NCBI RefSeq assembly: GCF_001439925.1
Contig: NZ_LMBV01000001.1
Coordinates: 346,899 to 410,898 of the forward strand
Direction: 5' to 3'
From: Peribacillus muralis
GTDB taxonomy: Bacteria > Bacillota > Bacilli > Bacillales > DSM-1321
Length of the DNA stretch: 64,000 bases
A program made the translations under genes and the position numbers. The notes under the pieces are model-generated. The model was given only the letters and a program-made list of their open reading frames with translations. It was not told the origin of the DNA and did not search any database. The first letter of the stretch is position 1, and each line of letters opens with the position of its first letter. Positions 55,084 to 64,000 of this stretch are shown in pieces.

Positions 55084-55881
55084 TTACCCCAATGCGCGGT
55101 CTGAGAGGTAAAATAATCCTCCGTTGATGATCGATATTCGGATGTTCGGTTCATATTGGGCCTTTAGTGCTTCTTTTTCGGTAAAATAGCTTTCGCTTTT
55201 TTCGTCGATATCCTTGTAAAAATGCTCCAGCAGCTTTAAGTCATCCTGCCAGCGTCTCATCGCTTCTTCCGCCCAAGAGTGATCATCATCTTCGAAACTG
55301 GTTCTAATGTAAGTATCCAGCCTTGTCAATCCACTCTTTGGCATGATTAGCGGTGAAAGGGTAAAGGAGTAATCCGGTATTTTCGGGGTGACCTTGACTG
55401 GTAAGACCCGCTTGTGAAAACCCTCGATGATTTCTCCAGAAATGAGATTCAAACCGATGGACATGAAGATATCTTTTTTTCGATCGCATTGATAGGATAT
55501 TTTCACATTTAGTGTCAGCCATGGAAATAGCGGATGATTCCCTCCTTTTACCGGAGGGGTATATTCAAATAGTCTCGTATACCCTGCCAGCTTTTTCGTA
55601 GATTGAATAATTTGATGAAGGCGTGGTGAACCGAAATGAATTCTTTCTCCCTTCAATTCCGCAGGGGCTCGTTCTGGGTCGGTTATGAAGGTGATTGCTG
55701 CAGGGTTCGGAATCCCGCCAGTTTTTTCTAGATAATGCCAATAAAATGGTCGGTTCATTAATTCTTTATCCATGTCGATTGTCAATTGAACGGTAAGATG
55801 GGAGGGGGTATCGTCCAGTATTTCGCAATCATTGGCTTTAAAGTAAGTGCGTAAAAAATCATGAATTTCCTGTTGCTGCAT
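55084..55881 (-). CDS. yqhG: YqhG family protein
   Basis: A 265-residue soluble protein (MQQQEIHDFLRTYFKANDCEI...). It matches the YqhG family by sequence style, length and its place behind yqhH. The function is unknown. ATG 55881 has a GGTGAGG site; GTG 55890 upstream is less likely. The start overlaps the end of yqhH by 23 bases, so the pair is coupled. Confidence 0.85.
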   Translation of the reverse strand: MQQQEIHDFLRTYFKANDCEILDDTPSHLTVQLTIDMDKELMNRPFYWHYLEKTGGIPNPAAITFITDPERAPAELKGERIHFGSPRLHQIIQSTKKLAGYTRLFEYTPPVKGGNHPLFPWLTLNVKISYQCDRKKDIFMSIGLNLISGEIIEGFHKRVLPVKVTPKIPDYSFTLSPLIMPKSGLTRLDTYIRTSFEDDDHSWAEEAMRRWQDDLKLLEHFYKDIDEKSESYFTEKEALKAQYEPNIRISIINGGLFYLSDRALG

Positions 55882-57547
55882 GAACCTCACCTTCCTTCAT
55901 GTCTTGAGCGAATTGGATTAACGAAGAGAAATTATCCATCTTGATTTTCATTTCTCCCTCGGTTTTCGACTCGCCGACTACATCTATTAAATATTCTTCA
56001 ATATTGCTGATGTCCAATTTGGTTAGAATATCATCCAATTCTCCAATCACTTTTTCAAACAAATTAATCTTTTCATACAGTAATTTGAGAATATGCTCTT
56101 CGACTGTATTTTTCGTGGCAAAGTTATAGATCATCACATCTTCTTCCTGACCAAGCCGATGAATCCGTCCGATTCTTTGTTCAAGCCTCATCGGGTTCCA
56201 TGGCAGGTCGAAATTGATCAAGTGATGGCAAAACTGAAGGTTTATCCCTTCGCCGCCAGCTTCTGTAGCAATTAATACCTGTATGTTTTTTTGGAACAGT
56301 TCCCGCATCCAGTCTTTTTTTCCACGTTTGAAGCCACCGCGAAAAGGGACGGAAGATATGCCATTTTGCTGTAAATACCATTGTAAATAGAGCTGGGTGG
56401 CCCGGTATTCGGTGAAAATGATCACTTTATCATCGATTTTTTTGATTAATTCCAAAGCCTTTTCGGCTTTTGAGTTTTGAACCGTTTCATTTACTTTTGT
56501 AAATAAATCATCAAGCTTTGCCGTATAGTCGGGCGAAGGGTCGTCATATTTAGCTTTCATATTTTTTAATGTGTAGAATACCGCCTCCCTGCTTGAGCAT
56601 GCTTCCCTTTGGAGCGTGAGAGCGGAAAAGGCGCTTCCCTTTGTTCCGTCTGATATAGGCTTGAATTGGGAAACGGCATCATACAAGGCTTGTTCGGTCG
56701 GAGAAAACTCAATCGTAATGGTTTCCACATGCCTTTTTGTCCATTCGATCCCGGTATCGGCCCTTCGATTGCGGATCATGACCGTGTTGACCAGTTCCTT
56801 GAGGTGCTCATCGTCGATTATGTTTTTGCCTTTTCCTTTATATTTTTCTGAAAAGAGTGACGCGTTACCCAAGTGGCCTGGTTTCAGCAAGGAAACAAGG
56901 TGAAAAATTTCCTCAACTTTATTTTGGATGGGAGTAGCTGTCAGGAGCAAACAAAATTTCTTTTTCAGATTTTGGACGAATTCATAGTTTTTTGTCTTGT
57001 TATTTTTAAGTTTATGGGCTTCGTCAATAATGATGAAGTCATATTCCTGATTGAAAATGATATCACGATGTGGAGCGCGTTTCGCCGTATCAATGGAAGA
57101 AATGACGACATCGCACGACTCCCAAACATAGCTTTTCCTTTGGGCGACTGCCGGGATATGAAATTTCGTATTCAATTCAAATGCCCATTGTGAAACGAGG
57201 GAAGCGGGTACAAGGATCAATACTTTTTTGACAAGGCCGCGTATCATATATTCTTTTAAAATCAACCCAGCTTCTATCGTTTTTCCGAGCCCCACCTCAT
57301 CAGCTAAAATGGCCTTTCCATTCATCTTTTCCACAACCTGTTTTGCTGCCTCCAATTGATGAGGGAGCGGAGTTAGATGCGGAAGGTGTTTGGGTGCCTG
57401 TAATCCTTCAAAATCAGGGATGATGAGGTTTTCCTCCATTTGAACAGCCAGCTTATAAAGTTCCCAATTACCCCAAGGTCCATCACTTTCGATTTTTTGC
57501 AGAAACTCTTCATTCCATTCTGAATTGGAGGATATATTGATTTTCAT
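55859..57547 (-). CDS. yqhH: SNF2/RapA-type DEAD-box helicase YqhH
   Basis: A 562-residue SF2 ATPase of the SNF2/HepA group. Helicase motifs: I LADEVGLGKTIEAGL, II IIDEAHKLKN (DEAH), III LLTATPIQN, V EGINLQ and VI EQRIGRIHRLGQ. The compact form lacks the extra RapA domains. It probably remodels nucleic-acid-protein complexes; the specific role is unknown. GAGGGAG precedes the ATG at 57547. yqhG is cotranscribed. Confidence 0.93.
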   Translation of the reverse strand: MKINISSNSEWNEEFLQKIESDGPWGNWELYKLAVQMEENLIIPDFEGLQAPKHLPHLTPLPHQLEAAKQVVEKMNGKAILADEVGLGKTIEAGLILKEYMIRGLVKKVLILVPASLVSQWAFELNTKFHIPAVAQRKSYVWESCDVVISSIDTAKRAPHRDIIFNQEYDFIIIDEAHKLKNNKTKNYEFVQNLKKKFCLLLTATPIQNKVEEIFHLVSLLKPGHLGNASLFSEKYKGKGKNIIDDEHLKELVNTVMIRNRRADTGIEWTKRHVETITIEFSPTEQALYDAVSQFKPISDGTKGSAFSALTLQREACSSREAVFYTLKNMKAKYDDPSPDYTAKLDDLFTKVNETVQNSKAEKALELIKKIDDKVIIFTEYRATQLYLQWYLQQNGISSVPFRGGFKRGKKDWMRELFQKNIQVLIATEAGGEGINLQFCHHLINFDLPWNPMRLEQRIGRIHRLGQEEDVMIYNFATKNTVEEHILKLLYEKINLFEKVIGELDDILTKLDISNIEEYLIDVVGESKTEGEMKIKMDNFSSLIQFAQDMKEGEVHAATGNS

Positions 57548-57924
57548 AGAAAAAACTCCCTCTTACATCGTAATTTGCTTAATATAAGGTCAAAACCCGA
57601 ACATTACATATGTGAAATAAGAAAAATATTTATCTTCAAAAGATATTGCAGAGTTAAGTTTCTTAAGGTAGGATATAAGTATATTTAGAAAATTCCAATT
57701 TTCCACGTGCAAGAATTCATGTACTTTGATTTTGTGGTTCACGTTTTATTAGTATGGGCCATACGCTCCCACTTTATCCAAGTTAACTGTTGAGATTCAT
57801 TCTATCAGTTTCTGGAGGTTCCAAAAGAGGTGGCAGTGAATGCATTCTATGAATGCCAAGGGATTACGAATGCTAGGGGAATGATTCCTTTCATTGGTAA
57901 CCATTTATAAGCGGTTGAAGATAA
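57548..57924. other. Intergenic region between yqhH and the glycine riboswitch
   Basis: About 375 bases between the divergent yqhH and the gcv leader. It must hold both promoters. I find no gene, repeat or clear promoter pair. Confidence 0.5.
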
Positions 57925-58082
57925 GGGGAGAGACTACGGATGTAGCGCCGAAGGAGCAAACTTAGCAGTGAATCTCTCAGGCAAAAGAACTCTTATTGGA
58001 CGCAACTCTGGAGAGCGCCTCCGATTCAGGACGGCCACCAAAGGGGAAAACCTATCATATAGGTAAACTTTCAGGTTTCAGG
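57925..58082 (+). promoter_or_regulatory. Tandem glycine riboswitch upstream of gcvT
   Basis: Two glycine-aptamer-like units lie in series. The first starts GGGGAGAGACTACGG and holds GCGCCGAAGGAGCAAAC and AATCTCTCAGGCAAAAGAAC. The second (about 57996 on) holds GGAGAGCGCCTCCG and CACCAAAGGGG. This is the classic gcv leader pattern. A terminator follows, so glycine binding should allow readthrough into the glycine cleavage genes. Confidence 0.94.
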
Positions 58083-58122
58083 ACAGAGAAAAAGCTCAAA
58101 TGGGCTTTCTCTGTCCTTTTTT
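58081..58122 (+). terminator. Riboswitch-controlled terminator
   Basis: GGACAGAGAAAAAGC pairs with GGCTTTCTCTGTCC, followed by six T residues. It is the expression platform of the glycine riboswitch. Confidence 0.88.
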
Positions 58123-58227
58123 GTGCTTTTTTACATCATGAATCAGGTTTCCTGAAGCGTATGACTAAGAAGCTATTTGATCAATGAAGCCCAATTAATC
58201 CAAAAAAAATCTGAGGGGGGTCATTTT

Positions 58228-59334
58228 TTGACCAATTTAAAAAGAACACCACTATTCGAGGTTTATCAGGAAAGCGGAGGTAAAACGATTGATTTTGGCG
58301 GCTGGGAACTGCCCGTCCAATTTTCGGGTATCAAGGATGAGCATGAAGCAGTCCGTACAAAGGCGGGTTTATTCGATGTATCCCATATGGGTGAGGTGGA
58401 TGTAAAGGGTCCTGGGAGCCTTCCTTTTTTACAAAAGATGCTGACCAACGATATATCTAAGCTGCAGCAGGGCGGTGCACTTTATACGGCCATGTGTTAT
58501 GAAAACGGCGGGACGGTTGATGACCTCATCGTTTATAAAAGGGCGGAGGATGACTATTTGCTCGTGGTCAATGCAGCGAACACGGAAAAAGATTTTAACT
58601 GGCTGCAAGCTAATTGTCCCGACGATGTTGAACTGACGAATGTATCGAGTGACTATACACAGCTAGCCCTTCAAGGACCGGCTGCAGAGAAGATTTTGCA
58701 AAAACTGTCGGGCGACACGGACTTAAGTGAAATTGGCTTTTTCAAGTTCAAGGAAAACGTCATCATAAATGGGATGGCAACAATCGTTTCCCGGACTGGA
58801 TATACAGGCGAAGATGGTTTTGAGATATATAGCGACAGTGAAAATGGTCCCGCCCTATGGAAGGCGATTTTGGATGCCGGGAAGGAAGAAGGAATTCAGC
58901 CGATCGGTTTGGGTGCCCGTGATACCCTTCGATTTGAAGCGAAGCTGCCTCTTTATGGGCAGGAGCTAACAGCGGACATCACCCCGATAGAGGCTGGAAT
59001 CGGTTTTGCGGTCAAAGTGGATAAGGAAGCCGATTTTTTCGGGAAAGCTGTTCTTGCTGAACAAAAGGAGAAAGGGGCTCCCCGCAAGCTTGTTGGACTT
59101 GAAATGATTGATCGTGGCATTCCACGTCATGGCTACAAGGTATACAGCGGGGACAAAATGATCGGCGAGGTCACGACCGGCACTCAATCTCCTACATTGA
59201 AGAAAAATGTTGGATTGGCAATTATTGATAAGGAATTTTCGGTGCTGGATGCAGCAGTGGAAGTGGAAATCCGCTCCAAACGTTTGAAGGCCGTTATCAT
59301 ACAAACACCTTTTTATAAAAAACCACGTAAATAG
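58228..59334 (+). CDS. gcvT: Aminomethyltransferase, glycine cleavage T protein
   Basis: Releases ammonia from the aminomethyl-lipoyl H protein and transfers the methylene group to tetrahydrofolate. The 368-residue protein has typical motifs [24 protein letters not shown] and [23 protein letters not shown] 58228 follows a GAGGGGGG site and gives the family N-terminus ([13 protein letters not shown]). First gene of gcvT-gcvPA-gcvPB, behind the glycine riboswitch. Confidence 0.97.
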   Translation: MTNLKRTPLFEVYQESGGKTIDFGGWELPVQFSGIKDEHEAVRTKAGLFDVSHMGEVDVKGPGSLPFLQKMLTNDISKLQQGGALYTAMCYENGGTVDDLIVYKRAEDDYLLVVNAANTEKDFNWLQANCPDDVELTNVSSDYTQLALQGPAAEKILQKLSGDTDLSEIGFFKFKENVIINGMATIVSRTGYTGEDGFEIYSDSENGPALWKAILDAGKEEGIQPIGLGARDTLRFEAKLPLYGQELTADITPIEAGIGFAVKVDKEADFFGKAVLAEQKEKGAPRKLVGLEMIDRGIPRHGYKVYSGDKMIGEVTTGTQSPTLKKNVGLAIIDKEFSVLDAAVEVEIRSKRLKAVIIQTPFYKKPRK

Positions 59335-59351
59335 AGGGGAAGTGTCATTAG

Positions 59352-60698
59352 ATGAAACATCGTTATTTACCTATGACAGAGCAAGATAAACAGGACATGC
59401 TGCAAGTGATAGGGGTACCCACGGTTGAAGATCTTTTCAAAGATATCCCTGAAAGTGTTCGCTTTCAAGGAGAATATGATATTAAACCAGCTAAATCAGA
59501 GCCAGCCTTAATGAAGGAACTAGCGAGGCTTGCTTCCAAGAATGCGGATTTGAAAAACTATGCCTCATTCCTTGGAGCGGGTGTATATGACCATTATGCA
59601 CCGGTCATCGTCGATCATGTTCTCTCACGTTCTGAATTCTATACTGCTTATACACCGTATCAGCCTGAAATTTCGCAAGGGGAGCTTCAAGCCATCTTTG
59701 AATACCAAACGATGATTTGTGAGTTGACGGGTATGGATGTAGCTAACTCGTCGATGTATGACGGGGGGACGGCGCTGGCTGAAGCGGCGATGCTTGCTTC
59801 AGGTCAGACACGCCGGAAGAAAATTCTCCTTTCCAAAGCGGTACATCCTGAATCAAGGGAAGTGGTCAAGACGTATGCGAAGGGGCAACGCGTGGAAGTG
59901 ATTGAAATTCCTTATAAGGACGGTGTGACCGATTTGGCTGCATTAAAGGAATTGGTTAATGAGGATATCGCTGGTGTCATCATCCAATATCCTAACTTTT
60001 TTGGACGCATCGAACCTTTGAAAGAAATAGAAGAAATCGTTCATGCTGCCAAGTCCATGTTCATCGTGTCCAGTAATCCGCTTGCATTGGGGGCTTTATC
60101 ATCGCCAGGTTCACTTGGTGCCGATATCGTAACGGGAGATGCCCAGCCCTTCGGCATCCCAGCTGCATTTGGCGGACCTCATTGTGGATATTTTGCCGTC
60201 ACGAATAAATTGATGCGGAAAGTGCCTGGCCGCCTTGTCGGTCAAACGGTTGATGAAGATGGCAAAAGAGGCTTCGTGCTGACGCTTCAAGCCCGTGAAC
60301 AGCACATTCGCCGGGATAAGGCAACTTCCAACATTTGTTCCAACCAAGCGTTGAATGCACTAGCGGCTTCTGTTGCCATGACCGCCCTTGGTAAAAAGGG
60401 TGTCAAGGAAATGGCTGTGCAAAATATTCAAAAGGCGCATTATGCGAAAAAAGCTTTACTGCAAAAAGGAATAGAGGTTGTGTTTGAAGGTCCCTCATTT
60501 AATGAATTCGTGATTAAACTTCCTGCCTCGTTTTCTAAAGTCAATAAGAACCTATTTGAAAAAGGGATGATCGGCGGCTTCGACTTAGGCACCGTTTATT
60601 CAGAACTGAACGACCATATGCTTGTCGCAGTAACTGAACTTAGAACGAAAGAAGAAATCGATGCACTTGCGCAGGAATTGGGGGATCAACATGAATAA
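59352..60698 (+). CDS. gcvPA: Glycine dehydrogenase (decarboxylating) subunit 1
   Basis: N-terminal half of the split P protein, the PLP-dependent glycine decarboxylase. The 448-residue subunit begins [17 protein letters not shown] and contains [11 protein letters not shown] and the family [24 protein letters not shown] is held by the partner GcvPB. GAGGGGAAG precedes ATG 59352, and the end overlaps gcvPB by eight bases. Confidence 0.97.
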   Translation: MKHRYLPMTEQDKQDMLQVIGVPTVEDLFKDIPESVRFQGEYDIKPAKSEPALMKELARLASKNADLKNYASFLGAGVYDHYAPVIVDHVLSRSEFYTAYTPYQPEISQGELQAIFEYQTMICELTGMDVANSSMYDGGTALAEAAMLASGQTRRKKILLSKAVHPESREVVKTYAKGQRVEVIEIPYKDGVTDLAALKELVNEDIAGVIIQYPNFFGRIEPLKEIEEIVHAAKSMFIVSSNPLALGALSSPGSLGADIVTGDAQPFGIPAAFGGPHCGYFAVTNKLMRKVPGRLVGQTVDEDGKRGFVLTLQAREQHIRRDKATSNICSNQALNALAASVAMTALGKKGVKEMAVQNIQKAHYAKKALLQKGIEVVFEGPSFNEFVIKLPASFSKVNKNLFEKGMIGGFDLGTVYSELNDHMLVAVTELRTKEEIDALAQELGDQHE

Positions 60699-62148
60699 TC
60701 AAGATCAATCACTCATTTTTGAAATCAGTACAAACGGACGCATCGGATATAGCCTGCCAGAAATGGATGTGGAGGCTGTCTTGCTCGAGGAAATTCTTCC
60801 AGAAGGGTACATCCGAATAGAAGAAGCGGCACTTCCCGAAGTATCGGAATTGGATATCATGCGTCACTATACAGCCCTTTCCAAGCGTAATCATGGGGTG
60901 GATTCAGGGTTTTATCCGCTAGGTTCATGCACAATGAAATACAATCCGAAAATCAATGAAAATGTGGCGCGTTATAATGGGTTTGCCCATATCCACCCAT
61001 ATCAGGATCCGTCTACTGTTCAGGGAGCACTGGAACTATTATACGATTTGCAGGAGCATTTAACGGAAATCACGGGGATGGATCAAGTGACCTTGCAGCC
61101 TGCGGCAGGTGCGCACGGTGAATGGACCGGGTTAATGATGATCCGCGCCTTCCACGAGGCAAATGGCGATATGGCACGGACGAAGGTGATCGTCCCTGAT
61201 TCGGCACACGGTACGAATCCAGCATCTGCAACGGTTGCCGGTCTTGAAACGATTACGGTGAAATCCGATGAAAATGGGTTAGTTGACCTTGAAGATTTAA
61301 AGAGAGTGGTAGGAGCGGATACGGCAGCTTTGATGCTGACAAATCCCAATACGCTCGGGTTATTCGAGGAGAACATCTTGGAAATGGCGCAGCTTGTCCA
61401 TGATGCGGGCGGGAAGCTCTATTACGATGGAGCCAATCTGAATGCTGTCCTTTCCAAGGCCCGCCCTGGTGACATGGGCTTTGATGTGGTTCACTTGAAT
61501 CTTCACAAAACCTTCACTGGCCCGCATGGTGGCGGCGGCCCGGGTTCTGGCCCTGTCGGGGTGAAAGCGGATTTGATTCCGTACTTGCCGAAGCCGCTTG
61601 TGGTTAAACAAGATGAGCAATTCAAACTGGATTATGATCGCCCGCAATCAATTGGAAGGGTGAAGCCCTATTACGGGAATTTCGGAATAAACGTGAGGGC
61701 CTATACGTACATTCGCTCAATGGGACCTGATGGTCTGAAAGCCGTCACCGAGAATGCGGTCATCAATGCCAATTATATGATGCGAAGGTTAGAACCATTT
61801 TTCGATTTACCATATAATCGCCATTGTAAGCATGAATTCGTATTAAGCGGTCGCCGGCAAAAGCAATTGGGAGTCAGGACTCTCGACATAGCGAAGAGGC
61901 TGTTGGACTTCGGATATCATCCTCCTACCATATACTTCCCATTGAACGTGGAAGAAGGAATGATGATAGAACCGACTGAAACGGAGTCGAAGGAAACCCT
62001 CGATGCGTTCATCGATGCCATGATCCAGATCGCCAAGGAAGCGGAAGAAACTCCGGAAGTCGTCCAGGAAGCTCCGCACACAACCGTCATTAAGCGACTT
62101 GATGAAACACTTGCTGCAAGAAAACCAATACTGCGTTATCAAGCGTAG
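60691..62148 (+). CDS. gcvPB: Glycine dehydrogenase (decarboxylating) subunit 2
   Basis: C-terminal, PLP-binding half of the split P protein, 485 residues. The Schiff-base lysine is in [20 protein letters not shown]. Other family motifs are [13 protein letters not shown] and [14 protein letters not shown] 60691 lies in the end of gcvPA after a GGGGATCAAC site. With GcvT, GcvH (elsewhere) and dihydrolipoyl dehydrogenase it completes glycine cleavage. Confidence 0.98.
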   Translation: MNNQDQSLIFEISTNGRIGYSLPEMDVEAVLLEEILPEGYIRIEEAALPEVSELDIMRHYTALSKRNHGVDSGFYPLGSCTMKYNPKINENVARYNGFAHIHPYQDPSTVQGALELLYDLQEHLTEITGMDQVTLQPAAGAHGEWTGLMMIRAFHEANGDMARTKVIVPDSAHGTNPASATVAGLETITVKSDENGLVDLEDLKRVVGADTAALMLTNPNTLGLFEENILEMAQLVHDAGGKLYYDGANLNAVLSKARPGDMGFDVVHLNLHKTFTGPHGGGGPGSGPVGVKADLIPYLPKPLVVKQDEQFKLDYDRPQSIGRVKPYYGNFGINVRAYTYIRSMGPDGLKAVTENAVINANYMMRRLEPFFDLPYNRHCKHEFVLSGRRQKQLGVRTLDIAKRLLDFGYHPPTIYFPLNVEEGMMIEPTETESKETLDAFIDAMIQIAKEAEETPEVVQEAPHTTVIKRLDETLAARKPILRYQA

Positions 62149-62165
62149 CCTTTAGGGCTACAAAC

Positions 62166-62196
62166 AAAAATCCCAGCCAGCATGGCGGGGATTTTT
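62166..62196 (+). terminator. Terminator of the gcv operon
   Basis: AAAAATCCC-AGCC and TGGC-GGGGATTTTT arms around a short loop, with a T run. Confidence 0.85.
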
Positions 62197-62249
62197 GCTT
62201 GTTTATGTTTATGTATGTTGATTTCCAGTGAACCCGCAAAAACTTAGGC

Positions 62250-62633
62250 TTATTTCTTGGCTTTGATTTTTCCTGTCCACATTTTGAATCCGCCTTTTAG
62301 GTGATAAAGTTCCCTGTACCCTTTTTTGTATAGCATGGCCGCAGCTCTTCCGCTGATGATTTCGCTTTGGGCATACAAGTATACAGGCTTGTCCGACCTA
62401 ATCTCCACCAAGCGCGTTTTCATTTGCGTCATCGGGATGTTCCGTGCGCCTAAGATATGACCATTATCGAATTCATTCGGTTCCCGCACATCGATTAGCT
62501 GCACTTTTCTGTAGTTGGCGATAAATTCGTCCTGTGTCAATGTTTTAACGATTTTACGCTGGCGGTACCAATTAAAAAGTGAATACACAATAACCGCTCC
62601 TAAGATGATGAGCAGTGTATATAATATTTCCAA
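62250..62633 (-). CDS. yqhL: Membrane-anchored rhodanese-like protein YqhL, catalytic Cys absent
   Basis: A 127-residue protein with an N-terminal membrane helix (3-22) and a rhodanese domain (about 32-124). The fold motifs VQLIDVREPNEFDNGHILGARNIP and GYRELYHLKGGFKMW are intact. Where rhodaneses carry the cysteine loop (CxxxxR), this protein reads YLYAQSEIISGRAA, with Ala88 in the cysteine position. Thiosulfate sulfurtransferase activity is therefore unlikely; binding or scaffolding is possible. Confidence 0.9.
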   Translation of the reverse strand: MEILYTLLIILGAVIVYSLFNWYRQRKIVKTLTQDEFIANYRKVQLIDVREPNEFDNGHILGARNIPMTQMKTRLVEIRSDKPVYLYAQSEIISGRAAAMLYKKGYRELYHLKGGFKMWTGKIKAKK

Positions 62634-62848
62634 GCATAAAAACTCCCTTCTACCTTAACGATTACAGACAATCTTTATTATATAATTGCTTTACCCAATA
62701 ATCAAAAAGAATTTTCAGCAATTTCCGTTCAAACTCGGGGGGCACTTACTTTTTTAGAGTGATAAAGTCTGTTAAACTACTACATGTGAGTTTTTTATGG
62801 GGTATGACGGACTTCTGAGATAAAGACTATTTGAAATGAGGGGTAAGG

Positions 62849-63685
62849 ATGATGAGAGAAAAATGGGGATTTATCGATTCCGGGTATTGTTCACCAGCCT
62901 TTAATATGGCGCTGGACGAAGCACTATTGAACTGGCAAAGCCAAGGGGACATTCCTCCAATCATTCGCTTTTACGGTTGGGATCCGGCGACATTGTCGAT
63001 TGGTTATTTCCAGAAGGCAGAAGCGGAAATCGACATCGAGGAGGTCAAACGGCAAGGTCTTGGCTTTGTGCGCCGACCTACCGGAGGACGAGCGGTCCTG
63101 CATGAGCATGAATTGACATATAGCGTAATCGTCCCCGAATCCTATCCAGGCATGCCGAGTACTGTCACCGAAGCATATCGGGTTATTTCAGAAGGCATAT
63201 TAATGGGGTTCAGGAACTTAGGCTTGGACGCTTACTTTGCAGTCCCTCGAACCGATCAGGAGAAAGCGGCCTTAAAAGCACCGAAGTCCTCCGTATGCTT
63301 CGATGCTCCAAGCTGGTATGAACTGGTCGTGGAGGGCAGGAAGGTTGCTGGCAGTGCTCAAACGAGACAAAAAGGAGTCATTCTTCAGCACGGGGCGATT
63401 TTACTTGACCTTGATGATGAAAAACTGTTTAGTGTCTTCAAGTTTTCCAATGATAGGGTTAAAGAAAGAATGCAAAAAAACCTGAAAAATAAAGCTGTGG
63501 CGATAAATGACATAGCTGGGAGAAAAATCAGCATACCGGAAGCGAAAGCTGCTTTTGAAAAAGGGTTTGCAGAAGGACTCTCTATTGATTTAGTCCCATA
63601 CACTCTCACTGAACAGCAAATGCTGGAAGTGAAAGAGATTGCAAAAAGCAAATATGAAAGCGACGAATGGAATTTTATGAGATAA
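62849..63685 (+). CDS. lipM: Octanoyl-[acyl carrier protein]:protein N-octanoyltransferase LipM
   Basis: Transfers octanoate from ACP to the GcvH lysine, the first step of lipoate assembly in bacilli. The 278-residue protein has the BPL/LPL fold motif [18 protein letters not shown]. The catalytic Cys150 lies in [25 protein letters not shown], which agrees with B. subtilis LipM numbering if ATG 62849 is used. GAGGGG precedes it. Closeness to gcvT-PA-PB fits its role in making lipoyl-GcvH. Confidence 0.96.
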   Translation: MMREKWGFIDSGYCSPAFNMALDEALLNWQSQGDIPPIIRFYGWDPATLSIGYFQKAEAEIDIEEVKRQGLGFVRRPTGGRAVLHEHELTYSVIVPESYPGMPSTVTEAYRVISEGILMGFRNLGLDAYFAVPRTDQEKAALKAPKSSVCFDAPSWYELVVEGRKVAGSAQTRQKGVILQHGAILLDLDDEKLFSVFKFSNDRVKERMQKNLKNKAVAINDIAGRKISIPEAKAAFEKGFAEGLSIDLVPYTLTEQQMLEVKEIAKSKYESDEWNFMR

Positions 63686-63905
63686 AAGTAAGATAGTTGG
63701 CTAGGAAAATAAAAAAGTTTTTTCAGATTTGTTTGACCAAAGGAGCTATTCCTTGTAGGGATAAGCGTATAAAGGGATGGGAAAAAAGCAAGGCTCAAAT
63801 TAATTGAAATCTGATGAAATATTATCGTAAATCGACATTTTCCTCCCTTTTGCTAACTATATTAATTGATTCATCGTTTGACAAAATAAAAAGTTATTCA
63901 AAAAA

Positions 63906-63954
63906 AACACAATATATAGTGGTCGAAATAATTAATGCGACACTATATGTTGAT
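63906..63954 (+). promoter_or_regulatory. Two NrdR boxes at the window edge
   Basis: ACACAATATATAGTGG at 63906-63921 and ACACTATATGTTGATA at 63939-63954 match the NrdR consensus (acaCwAtATaTwGtgt) well, at 15 and about 12 of 16 positions. Their starts are 33 bases apart, about three helical turns. Paired NrdR boxes precede ribonucleotide reductase genes. A TTGACA at 63878-63883 lies just upstream. The gene itself is outside the window. Confidence 0.72.
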
Positions 63955-63960
63955 ATTTGA

Positions 63961-64000
63961 GTTTCGCTATGATAAATTTAGGTTACTTGTTAAGCGAAAC
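63961..64000. repeat. Inverted repeat at the window end
   Basis: GTTTCGCT at 63961-63968 faces AGCGAAAC at 63993-64000, a perfect eight-base pair. It may begin a leader RNA structure that continues beyond the window. Confidence 0.4.

Overview
The window is a stretch of core chromosome from an endospore-forming Bacillus-type Firmicute. Gene content and order follow the Bacillus subtilis yqf-yqg-yqh segment (era-recO-glyQS-ccpN-dnaG-sigA-cccA-...-comG-...-gcv-lipM) closely. Base composition is moderate to AT-rich, Shine-Dalgarno sites are strong, and GTG and TTG starts are frequent. The accessory differences (a znuCB-zur cluster, phoU behind pst, GC-rich intergenic repeats, NrdR boxes after lipM) suggest a relative outside the B. 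subtilis group, perhaps Peribacillus or Priestia. That placement is inference. I see no tRNA, rRNA, CRISPR array, prophage or intact insertion sequence.

Layout. 1-10.8 kb: end of era, yqzL, recO, T-box-controlled glyQS, the gluconeogenesis pair ccpN-yqfL, yqxD and the macromolecular synthesis genes dnaG-sigA. 10.9-18.6 kb: a membrane protein, cytochrome c-550, trmK-yqfO, ispH and yqfQ (reverse), cshB and nfo. 18.7-26.8 kb: zinc uptake and control (znuC-znuB-zur behind a Zur box), ispG, small yqf/yqg genes, a short SinI-like gene and sodA. 27-35.3 kb: an MFS transporter, pbpA, and pstSCAB-phoU behind a phased set of PhoP-type hexamers. 35.3-44.9 kb: yqzC/yqzD, rpmG, a folate cyclo-ligase, rhomboid protease, glucokinase, a cell-wall peptidase and a lipoprotein. 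44.9-46.3 kb: a gene-poor region with a 361-bp tandem duplication of a GC-rich repeat. 46.3-49.8 kb: small membrane proteins, an MBL hydrolase, a MidA-type methyltransferase and a broken HTH regulator gene. 50-54.8 kb: mgsR, then the seven-gene comG competence pseudopilus operon and yqzE. 55-64 kb: yqhG-yqhH, a tandem glycine riboswitch with gcvT-gcvPA-gcvPB, yqhL, lipM, and two NrdR boxes at the window edge pointing to a ribonucleotide reductase gene just outside.

Connections. Glycine use appears three times: glycyl-tRNA synthesis (T-box), glycine cleavage (riboswitch), and the octanoyltransferase that starts lipoylation on GcvH. Metal and oxidative homeostasis (zur/znu, sodA), phosphate starvation (pst-phoU) and competence/stress (mgsR, comG, SinI-like) make up the regulated remainder.

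I did not find a convincing undescribed multi-gene system. The items most worth a second look are the small SinI-like gene, the doubly disrupted regulator gene, the composite GC-rich intergenic repeats and the NrdR boxes.
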